From contig NZ_BQHY01000020.1 of the NCBI RefSeq assembly GCF_021602155.1, positions 1 through 64,000 on the forward strand: DNA of 64,000 nt, written 5' to 3'. The first letter of the stretch is position 1. Each line of letters starts with the position of its first letter. Positions 1 to 6,504 of the stretch are shown in pieces. A program made the translations under genes and the position numbers. The DNA is from Pseudomonas parakoreensis (GTDB lineage: Bacteria; Pseudomonadota; Gammaproteobacteria; Pseudomonadales; Pseudomonadaceae). Below the pieces are notes generated by a model. That model was not told where the DNA came from, did no database searches, and was given only the letters and a program-made list of their open reading frames with translations.

Positions 1-76
1 AACTCAGAAGTGAAACGATGCATCGCCGATGGTAGTGTGGGGTTTCCCCATGTGAGAGTAGGTCATCGTCAAGATT
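1..76 (+). rRNA. rrf: 5S ribosomal RNA, 3' part only
   Basis: The window opens inside a 5S rRNA gene. The conserved 3' half of Pseudomonas 5S is present, including the GATGGTAGTGTGGGG segment and the closing GAGAGTAGGTCATCGTCAAG. The 5' part, and presumably 23S and 16S, lie to the left of the window. A terminator follows directly, so this is the end of an rrn operon. The exact mature 3' end is inferred to within a few bases. Confidence 0.93.
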
Positions 77-84
77 AAATTCCG

Positions 85-120
85 AAACCCCAATTGCGAA
101 AGCAGTTGGGGTTTTGTTTT
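85..120 (+). terminator. Rho-independent terminator of the rrn operon
   Basis: AACCCCAA and TTGGGGTT form a G/C-rich stem around a short GCGAAAGC-type loop and are followed by a T-rich tract. It lies a few bases after the 5S 3' end. Confidence 0.88.
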
Positions 121-310
121 GTCCGCAAGAAAGTGTTTGGCTCGCCAAGATCAGACGATGCGAGTGTTCCAACCGTCGCCAGGACTGCCATTGGAGAAAA
201 TCCTTCTGAAGTGACCACTCGGTTTTTGGTATGGTGCAGCTCGTTTTTTAACGGATTGATGTCATGCCCATGGATCGGCGCTCAAATTATGTCAAAGAGT
301 TGCTGTAGAA

Positions 311-2203
311 ATGCCTGAACCCATCCCGATCAAAGATCACGAAAAAGAGAAGCGTTTGGTCAACAAACGGTTGATCGCCTGCGCTCTGTTTGTCTTTGCT
401 ATCAGCTGCGCGCTGGTGGTGCGCTTGTACATCCTGCAGGTGGTTGAATACGACTACCACTCGACCATCTCTGAAAACAACCGCGTGCACGTCTTGCCGA
501 TTCCGCCGACGAGAGGCCTGATCTACGATCGCAATGGCGTGCTGCTCGCTGATAACCGTCCTAGTTACAACCTGATCATCACCCGCGAACGCGCCACTGA
601 TGTTAATCAGGAGCTGGACGAGGTGATCAATCTGCTGCATTTGCCCGCTGAAGATCGTACGGTTTTCGATAAGGCCATGAAGCAGTCCCGTCACCCGTTC
701 ACCCCGGTGACGCTGTTCTATGGACTGACGGAGGAGCAAATCGCCGTGTTGGCGGTTAACGAGTTCCGTTTGCCGGGCCTCGATGTCGAGCCGCAGTTCG
801 TTCGGCATTACCCGCTGGGTCCGCACTTTGCGCATTCAATCGGTTACGTTGGCCGGATTAACGAAAAAGAATCCAAAACCCTCGACTCGGTGGAATACCG
901 CGGCACGCAATCCATCGGTAAAACCGGCATTGAACGCTTCTACGAAGCGCAGCTGCACGGTCACGTTGGCTACGAGGAAGTTGAGACCAACGCCCAAGGC
1001 CGAGTGTTGCGAGTGCTCAAGCACACCGATCCGGTCCCTGGCAAAAACATCGTTCTAAGTCTTGACGTCAAACTGCAGGAAGCTGCTGAAGCCGCACTGG
1101 GCGACCGCCGTGGTTCGGTGGTGGCTCTCGATCCATCCACTGGTGAAGTGCTGGCCATGGTCAGCAATCCGAGCTTCGACCCGAACCTGTTCGTCACTGG
1201 TATCAGCTCCAAGGAATACTCGGCGCTACGCGATTCCATCGATCGGCCGCTGTTCAACCGTGTGCTACGCGGCCTGTATGCACCGGGTTCGACCATCAAA
1301 CCCGAAGTGGCGATTGCCGGCCTTGATGCCGGTGTTGTGACCCCGCAGACACGAGTCTTCGACCCGGGCTATTACCAGCTCCCGGATTTCGAACACAAGT
1401 ACCGCAACTGGAACCACAGCGGCGATGGCTGGGTGGACATGGATGCGGCGATCATGCGTTCCAATGACACCTACTTCTACGATCTGGCGCACAAGCTCGG
1501 CATCGATCGCCTGCACGACTACATGGCGATGTTCGGCCTCGGCGAAAAAGTCTCGCTGGACATGTTCGAAGAGTCGCCCGGTTTAATGCCATCTCAGGCC
1601 TGGAAACGCGCCACGCGCCGTCAAGCCTGGTTCCCTGGGGAAACAGTAATCCTGGGCATCGGCCAAGGCTACATGCAGGTCACGCCGCTACAACTGGCTC
1701 AGGCCACCGCGCTGATCGCCAACAAGGGCGTTTGGAATCGACCGCACTTGGCGAAGACCGTCGATGGCGTTGCGCCGGTCGACGAGCATCCTATGCCGAA
1801 TATCCTGCTGAAGAACCCGCGTGACTGGGATCAGGTCAACCACGGCATGCAGATGGTGATGCACGATGCCCGGGGTATCGCGCGCGCCGCAGCGGCCGGT
1901 GCGCAGTACCGCATCGCCGGCAAGAGTGGTACGGCGCAGGTGGTGGCGATCAAGCAGGGTGAGCGTTACAACCGTGAGAAAACTCTCGAACGGCATCGCG
2001 ACAACGCCTTGTTTGTCGGCTTCGCTCCGGCAGAGCATCCGAAGATCGCCATCTCGGTGATGATCGAAAACGGTGAGGCCGGTGGTCGGGTTGCCGGTCC
2101 CGTGGTGCGGCAGATCATGGACGCCTGGCTACTGGACCAGGACGGCCACCTCAAGCCGCAATACGCGGCGCCGGCCAAGCCGCCGGGTGACCCGCACGTG
2201 TAG
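311..2203 (+). CDS. mrdA: Penicillin-binding protein 2 (peptidoglycan D,D-transpeptidase MrdA)
   Basis: 630-residue class B PBP, the usual length for PBP2, which cross-links peptidoglycan during rod elongation. Visible in order: a short cytoplasmic tail, a membrane anchor at about residues 20-45, the PBP dimerisation/pedestal domain with the PPTRGLIYDRNG motif, and the transpeptidase domain. Active-site motifs are intact: S327-T-I-K, S384-N-D and K538-S-G. The gene stands alone between an rRNA operon and an unrelated lipoprotein. It lacks the rlmH-mrdA-rodA-rlpA neighbourhood of the classical elongasome operon, so I infer that it may be a second PBP2 paralogue; some fluorescent pseudomonads are known to carry two. 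Start: ATG at 311; no strong Shine-Dalgarno is evident upstream. Confidence 0.93.
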   Translation: MPEPIPIKDHEKEKRLVNKRLIACALFVFAISCALVVRLYILQVVEYDYHSTISENNRVHVLPIPPTRGLIYDRNGVLLADNRPSYNLIITRERATDVNQELDEVINLLHLPAEDRTVFDKAMKQSRHPFTPVTLFYGLTEEQIAVLAVNEFRLPGLDVEPQFVRHYPLGPHFAHSIGYVGRINEKESKTLDSVEYRGTQSIGKTGIERFYEAQLHGHVGYEEVETNAQGRVLRVLKHTDPVPGKNIVLSLDVKLQEAAEAALGDRRGSVVALDPSTGEVLAMVSNPSFDPNLFVTGISSKEYSALRDSIDRPLFNRVLRGLYAPGSTIKPEVAIAGLDAGVVTPQTRVFDPGYYQLPDFEHKYRNWNHSGDGWVDMDAAIMRSNDTYFYDLAHKLGIDRLHDYMAMFGLGEKVSLDMFEESPGLMPSQAWKRATRRQAWFPGETVILGIGQGYMQVTPLQLAQATALIANKGVWNRPHLAKTVDGVAPVDEHPMPNILLKNPRDWDQVNHGMQMVMHDARGIARAAAAGAQYRIAGKSGTAQVVAIKQGERYNREKTLERHRDNALFVGFAPAEHPKIAISVMIENGEAGGRVAGPVVRQIMDAWLLDQDGHLKPQYAAPAKPPGDPHV

Positions 2204-2278
2204 CCGGAATGCGCTTCACCGCTCCGGCTCACGTTGGCTACGCCGTGAAGCTGTCGAGACAGAGGTTTGGGTAACTGA

Positions 2279-2950
2279 CTATTTGCAGCTGTAACCCTCG
2301 GGCATCGTGACGCTGTAGTTGCGTTGCAAGCGATCCTGGAAGTCCAGATTCTGCAGGCCCTGTTCGACCAGAAAGGCTTCGACCTTAGCGGCCTGACAGT
2401 CCTCGTTATAAGACGACGCCCGCAGCAGATACACCGTGCGTTTGCTCGCCTCATCCCGGGCGGTGGCAATAAAGGTACTTAAGGTGGTATAGCCGATTCG
2501 CTCCGAAGTACCTACCGGACCATAGGTCGTATTGGGCTTACTGGTGCAGGTCAGTCGGTCATCTTTCTTCTTGGTATTTTTGCAAACGGTCGTAGTACTG
2601 GTTGGCACTTGCCCATAGTCGGTAGCGGTATAACGGTAAGACACTTGCCGGCTGCCGATATCGAGGCTGATGGTCATTTTGATCGGTGCGTGATTTCTGG
2701 GCAGGCTGGCGTCGGTATAGACCTCTTGGAAACCCCTGTCTTTCAATGCGTTGACCATGTCGCGGAGATAGTAGCGGGCACTCAGTGCGTTTTCATCAGC
2801 GCCATTCGTCGAGGTCACCAGTACGGTTGCCTTTCGGTCGAACTGATAGTCCGGATCAGGAATTGCATTGAGTGCGATGTCAAATTGTGTGGCGCAGCCG
2901 CTGAGTGACGCTGTCAGCAATAACAGCGCGCATAACAAATAACGGGACAT
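2279..2950 (-). CDS. Putative lipoprotein of unknown function
   Basis: 223 residues. The N-terminus is a type II signal peptide with lipobox LSGC (Cys19), so the product should be a lipid-anchored envelope protein. The mature part has no motif I can name. It contains four further cysteines (a TVCKNTKKKDD segment, a LTCT segment, NEDCQ, and the terminal YSCK), which could form disulfides in the periplasm. An AAGGCGG ribosome-binding site lies about nine bases before the ATG. The gene converges on mrdA with about 75 bp between them. General architecture recalls DUF4136-like lipoproteins, but I cannot confirm that from the residues. Confidence 0.75.
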   Translation of the reverse strand: MSRYLLCALLLLTASLSGCATQFDIALNAIPDPDYQFDRKATVLVTSTNGADENALSARYYLRDMVNALKDRGFQEVYTDASLPRNHAPIKMTISLDIGSRQVSYRYTATDYGQVPTSTTTVCKNTKKKDDRLTCTSKPNTTYGPVGTSERIGYTTLSTFIATARDEASKRTVYLLRASSYNEDCQAAKVEAFLVEQGLQNLDFQDRLQRNYSVTMPEGYSCK

Positions 2951-3034
2951 GACAAAGCCGCCTTGAAACTAAGGATTGAATAAGCGTTAAACGATTGGGA
3001 CCTGCGACAAATAACTCGCCGTCCGGGGAAAGTC

Positions 3035-3241
3035 TCAGTCTTTCTGGTATTCCAGCAGATCGCCCGGCTGGCAATCGAGCGCAGCGCAGAGCTTGTCCAG
3101 AGTTGCCATCTTCACGCCTTTGACTTTGCCGTTTTTGAGCAATGACAGATTGGCCTCGGTTATTCCGAGCAAGGCGGCTAACTCTTTCGAGCGAATTTTT
3201 TGCGTGGCCATGACGACGTCAAGGCGGACGATAATGGTCAT
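3035..3241 (-). CDS. Small XRE/Cro-type helix-turn-helix regulator (YozG-like)
   Basis: 68 residues that are almost entirely one Cro/C1-type HTH: SKELAALLGITEANLSLLKN forms helices 2 and 3, and the end (LDKLCAALDCQPGDLLEY) is the typical closing segment of single-domain YozG-type regulators. The start lies 9 nt after the stop of the DUF2975 membrane protein, so the two form an operon. Pairing of a tiny HTH protein with a DUF2975 membrane protein is recurrent in bacteria; its role is unknown. No good Shine-Dalgarno precedes the ATG at 3241, which suggests translational coupling. An internal ATG (residue 11, VVMATQK) is an alternative start. Confidence 0.85.
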   Translation of the reverse strand: MTIIVRLDVVMATQKIRSKELAALLGITEANLSLLKNGKVKGVKMATLDKLCAALDCQPGDLLEYQKD

Positions 3242-3250
3242 TATGTTGTT

Positions 3251-3856
3251 CTATATGTATTGGCTTTGCTCATCGCTGAGTACTTTTGCGTCACGCATGA
3301 TAATTGAAAAAATACAGAGTAATACGCCTTTGATTATCTCGTAGGCAGAAGCGGAAGACAGGCCGATCGAGAACTGGAAAATCCGATCCCCCGGCGGCAG
3401 ATCTATCGACAACGCCAGACCTTGCAAGGTCTCTATTAGCGGGTAGGTTGCCGGAGAAACGATGCAGAGTACGCCCACTCGCCAGAGCACCCTGATGTTG
3501 CGGTCGGTCCATGTTTCGCCGCGCGACAAGCGCAGAAAAAACAACCCGGTCAGCCATAACGCGTAAGCCGACAGGACAACGGGCAGGAAATCCAGAAAGA
3601 CGATCAGCGCAGTGACCGTTGATGACAGCCAGGTGTCAGGATCAAGCAATGCACCTTCGACAAACGGGTCAAGCAATTGCGGCGAGCCTTCTGCAAAGGC
3701 ATAAAGCAGGCTTGCCAGCATTTCATCCTTCTTGAAGAACCAGATCGTCACGTTGCCACCGACCTCCGTAACCCCCAGAACCCAGACAAGAATCGCAGCC
3801 AGCAGCCCGATCCAGTGCATGCGCTGCGGCGCCAATCCGTTGATTTGAGTACTCAT
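3251..3856 (-). CDS. DUF2975 family integral membrane protein
   Basis: 201 residues with about four hydrophobic segments (roughly 15-36, 80-108, 122-145 and 165-190), consistent with the DUF2975 family of four-helix membrane proteins. There is no enzymatic motif. It is the first gene of a two-gene operon with the downstream HTH protein. The promoter side (3857-4074) is markedly AT-rich compared with the window as a whole, including a run rich in TTATTACAATAATTAA, which suggests horizontal transfer or an H-NS/MvaT-type silenced promoter (inference). Function unknown. Confidence 0.8.
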   Translation of the reverse strand: MSTQINGLAPQRMHWIGLLAAILVWVLGVTEVGGNVTIWFFKKDEMLASLLYAFAEGSPQLLDPFVEGALLDPDTWLSSTVTALIVFLDFLPVVLSAYALWLTGLFFLRLSRGETWTDRNIRVLWRVGVLCIVSPATYPLIETLQGLALSIDLPPGDRIFQFSIGLSSASAYEIIKGVLLCIFSIIMRDAKVLSDEQSQYI

Positions 3857-4074
3857 GAAAATTCCTGGTTGTTACAATTTGGTAGCGAATTTTCGATGAA
3901 AAATTATCTTATTACAATAATTAATTTTGATTTTGTTGCTGCTCTACCTGCTTCTGTTCCGGCTCCGCGCAATCGCTGGTAATGGTGCGGAAATCGATTC
4001 ACTGGCCAGCGTGCCGAAACGGCGCCAATTGTGGATTCAACAAACCTGGCGGCAAGACCGAAGCCACTACACAA
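3857..4074. other. AT-rich intergenic stretch upstream of the DUF2975/HTH pair
   Basis: About 220 bp with no credible gene. The segment at about 3895-3940 is strongly AT-rich, unlike its surroundings, and probably holds the promoter of the leftward DUF2975 operon. I see no repeat or clear operator. Confidence 0.5.
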
Positions 4075-4479
4075 TCAGGTCCCTGGCACCGGGCAACTCA
4101 TGTCACCTTCCTGACACTTCAAATACTGCTTCAGCGTCTCAATCCGTGCCTTGGTCACAGCGGTCAGGCAATTGCTGTAGATCAGCGGATAAACACTCCC
4201 GCCCTCGACCCCGGATGCCGAAAACTTGCACTCGGTATCGCGAAACCCGATCCACGCTCGCTGCGCACCCACCAGCAGCTTCTTGCGGTCAGGGTTGTCC
4301 TTCAAACGGCCGATGATCTGCTGATACATCGCGTTCAACTCCTTGTCAGTCGACTTGAATTCCTGCCCGGCACACTGGTTCATGGTGGCCTGATCGCTGG
4401 CATTGGCGCAGTCGATGGCAGCGTGGGCGAGGGGGCTGAACAGAAATGGTGTCAGGGCCAGAAGCAGGCGTGGCGACAT
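4075..4479 (-). CDS. Secreted lysozyme-inhibitor LprI-like protein (DUF1311)
   Basis: 134 residues. A signal peptide ends at about AHA (residue 20). The mature domain has the DUF1311/LprI signature: an initial Cys-containing segment (C24, C36), a central KLLVGAQRAWIGFRDTEC block, and four more cysteines (C84, C104, C122, C129) likely to pair as disulfides. Members are periplasmic or secreted; the mycobacterial namesake inhibits lysozyme, but most proteobacterial members are uncharacterised. It is monocistronic, 58 bp downstream of the ADP-ribosylglycohydrolase gene on the same strand. Confidence 0.82.
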   Translation of the reverse strand: MSPRLLLALTPFLFSPLAHAAIDCANASDQATMNQCAGQEFKSTDKELNAMYQQIIGRLKDNPDRKKLLVGAQRAWIGFRDTECKFSASGVEGGSVYPLIYSNCLTAVTKARIETLKQYLKCQEGDMSCPVPGT

Positions 4480-4537
4480 TGGGTAATCTCACTGAGTCGG
4501 ATGGAAAGTGCAGTGCAGTCTAGCGGCTATGGAGCTT

Positions 4538-5458
4538 CTAATCAGGGACGCGTAGCCGGGAGGCGTCGAGCAGGCGATCTGCGGTGGCTGCAATCTCCTC
4601 GCCGTCATGGAGCATTTCCAGCCAGTGGGCGGGAATCGACCGAATGCCGTAGTAGGCCCCGGCCAATTGGCCGACGATCGCGGCAGTAGTGTCGGCATCA
4701 TCGCCCAGGTTGGCGGCTTGCAGAATCGCCGCAGCGAAACCGTCAGTGTGATGAAAACACCACAGCGCCGCTTCCAGCGACTCGACGCTGTAGCCGCTGC
4801 CACGGATTTCGCTCGCCGACTTTGCGAGGTAATCACCTCGGGCGATGGCTGCGACTTTTGGCTGAACGAAGGTTGTGTCTGGCAATTTGCGCAATTCTGA
4901 CTTGGAGGCGCCTAGCAGTGCTTTGCTGAGCACTTCGGCAAATAATTGACAGCATTCGATGGCTTCAGGTGCAGCATGGGTGGTTCGCGAACTGTCACTG
5001 GCGAACTGGCGAATCTGCCGGGCATCAGGGAAATAAAACAGCACCACCGGCACCAGGCGCATCAGCGACCCGTTGCCGGCGGTAAACGGGTCGGTAGATC
5101 CCGCGAACGGCTGACCGGTTTGCTGATACCGCGACAGCGCCTGGCTGACCGTCATGCCGATATCGAAACAATCACCGGTTGAACTGAGATACCCCCATTG
5201 CCACCAATTCAGATAGCGTCCCATCTGGTCCGCGGCATCGAATGTGTTTTTCCTCAGCAGGCTCTCCGCCAGGCACAGCGCCATCGAGGTGTCATCCGTC
5301 CATTGCCCGGGTTTCAAGTGAAAGGGGCCGCCACCGACCATGTCCGTCAGCGGCTGGAATGAGCCTCTTGGCCTGAACTCCACCGTGGTGCCGACGGCAT
5401 CGCCGCAAGCGAGGCCGAGCAGGGCGCCGCGATAACGTTCGGAGAGAGAGGGCTGCAT
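4538..5458 (-). CDS. ADP-ribosylglycohydrolase family protein (DraG-like)
   Basis: 306 residues, the common length for the DraG/ARH fold. These hydrolases remove ADP-ribose from proteins, nucleic acids or small molecules using two metal ions. Metal-binding motifs are intact: W53-T-D-D-T-S near the N-terminus and G252-D-D-A-D-T-T near the C-terminus. The opening RYRGALLGLACGDAVG is also typical. No ADP-ribosyltransferase or nitrogenase gene is adjacent, so the substrate cannot be read from context. The gene is divergent from the SRPBCC gene across about 190 bp. Confidence 0.88.
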   Translation of the reverse strand: MQPSLSERYRGALLGLACGDAVGTTVEFRPRGSFQPLTDMVGGGPFHLKPGQWTDDTSMALCLAESLLRKNTFDAADQMGRYLNWWQWGYLSSTGDCFDIGMTVSQALSRYQQTGQPFAGSTDPFTAGNGSLMRLVPVVLFYFPDARQIRQFASDSSRTTHAAPEAIECCQLFAEVLSKALLGASKSELRKLPDTTFVQPKVAAIARGDYLAKSASEIRGSGYSVESLEAALWCFHHTDGFAAAILQAANLGDDADTTAAIVGQLAGAYYGIRSIPAHWLEMLHDGEEIAATADRLLDASRLRVPD

Positions 5459-5644
5459 GCTTCGTCCTTGTCTGTGTCTATCTCGCAGGAAACGGTAACA
5501 GGTTCATCGCAGGGGGGCGCTCGTTTCAATGAACGGAAATGCCGCTGAATGTTTCCTTTGGATTGGACGGGTGCAGCCCTTTGATACAACTTCAGGTTGG
5601 ACATGTGGTCATACAAGCCTACTGTTCAAAACAGGAGGTGACTT

Positions 5645-6133
5645 ATGAAACCGGTACCCAATAGTTTCGAACGAAAAATCGCGCTCAAGGCGCCACGTTC
5701 ATATGTCTGGCGTGCATTGGTCGATGCCGAGGCGTTTGGCCAGTGGTTTGGTGTGGCACTGGAGGGCAGGCGGTTCATTGCCGGGGAATGGACGCAAGGG
5801 CAGGTCACGTATCCCGGTTATGAACACGTGCTGTGGAACGTGCTGGTGGAGCGGGTGGAGCCGCAGCAGCTGTTTTCGTTTCGCTGGCATCCGTACGCGG
5901 TCAATCCGAACATCGACTATTCCCAGGAGCCGACAACGCTGGTCAAGTTCGAGCTGCAGGATTACGAGAGCGGCACATTGCTCAAGGTGTCCGAGTCCGG
6001 TTTTGCGCATATCCCCGATGTGCGGCAGAAGGAGGCGTACTACATGGACAGTCGTGGCTGGGAGGAGCAATTGAGTCGACTTGAACAGTTTCTCGCCGAA
6101 AGTGCGAAGACGCGCGAGCGTGATGGTGACTGA
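5645..6133 (+). CDS. SRPBCC (AHSA1/START-like) domain protein
   Basis: 162 residues, one helix-grip domain of the AHSA1 type. The N-terminal block (FERKIALKAPRSYVWRALVD), the following WFG motif and the C-terminal helix with GWEEQLSRLEQFL are characteristic. The family binds hydrophobic ligands or acts as a co-chaperone; no ligand can be inferred. An AGGAGG ribosome-binding site lies about 6 bp before the ATG. Such genes often follow an ArsR-type repressor gene; none is present here. Confidence 0.85.
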   Translation: MKPVPNSFERKIALKAPRSYVWRALVDAEAFGQWFGVALEGRRFIAGEWTQGQVTYPGYEHVLWNVLVERVEPQQLFSFRWHPYAVNPNIDYSQEPTTLVKFELQDYESGTLLKVSESGFAHIPDVRQKEAYYMDSRGWEEQLSRLEQFLAESAKTRERDGD

Positions 6134-6189
6134 CATGGCGGCTTGCAGGCTGGGTGCCTGACTGACGTAGGGGTTTTCGGAAGGGCTTT

Positions 6190-6207
6190 TATAGCGAATG
6201 TCTTACA
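6190..6207 (+). promoter_or_regulatory. GacA-type upstream activating sequence of rsmX
   Basis: TATAGC-N6-CTTACA fits the 18-bp GacA palindrome TGTAAG-N6-CTTACA: the right half is perfect and the left half is degenerate. It lies about 55-70 bp before the inferred start of the RsmX-like RNA, the spacing known for rsm promoters. Confidence 0.65.
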
Positions 6208-6262
6208 CGCGGCGGTAGCTTTTGCGACTATTGCCGATTGGATCCACGGCGTAATCTACACC

Positions 6263-6381
6263 CATCAACTGAGACACAGGGAGTGTTTCAGGATCACGGA
6301 TGATCGACCATTAGCAAGGATCGCTGCCGACAGGGAGTCGATAATGGTCTTGGGAAAAACCCGCTTCGGCGGGTTTTTTTT
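6263..6381 (+). ncRNA. rsmX: RsmX-family small regulatory RNA (sequesters RsmA/CsrA)
   Basis: About 119 nt, the length reported for RsmX of P. fluorescens. Three short hairpins present GGA in the loop: ACAC-AGGGA-GTGT (from about 6274), GATCA-CGGA-TGATC (about 6292-6305) and CGAC-AGGGA-GTCG (about 6328-6340). Further unpaired GGA motifs occur, including AAGGAT. An outer 8-bp helix, GACCATTA with TAATGGTC, encloses the last GGA hairpin. The RNA ends in a CCCGC-TTCG-GCGGG hairpin plus eight T (6360-6381). A -10-like TAATCT lies at 6252. Such RNAs titrate RsmA/RsmE and thereby relieve translational repression of secondary metabolism and exopolysaccharide genes under GacS/GacA. The 5' end is inferred from length and the -10. 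Confidence 0.86.
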
Positions 6382-6402
6382 CGCCTGTAGAAAAGTACAT
6401 CA

Positions 6403-6494
6403 CCCTGTAGGAGCTGCCGCAGGCTGCGATCTTTTTGATCTTGCTTTTGAAAGCCAAAATCAAAAGATCGCAGCCTGCGGCAGCTCCTACAGGG
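6403..6494. repeat. REP pair, GTAGGAGCTGCCGCAGGC family, head-to-head
   Basis: Two inverted copies (about 35 bp each, from CCTGTAGGAGCTGCCGC to its complement) flank a short centre rich in GATC and AAAA. Copies of the same unit occur at 12525, 13797 and 54829. It lies between the rsmX terminator and the 3' end of acnA. Confidence 0.92.
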
Positions 6495-6504
6495 AAACGT
6501 GTTT

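Noticed and set aside
2202-2232. AGCCGGA...TCCGGCT hairpin as mrdA terminator
   Set aside because: It has a stem but no T run on either side, so intrinsic termination is not supported.
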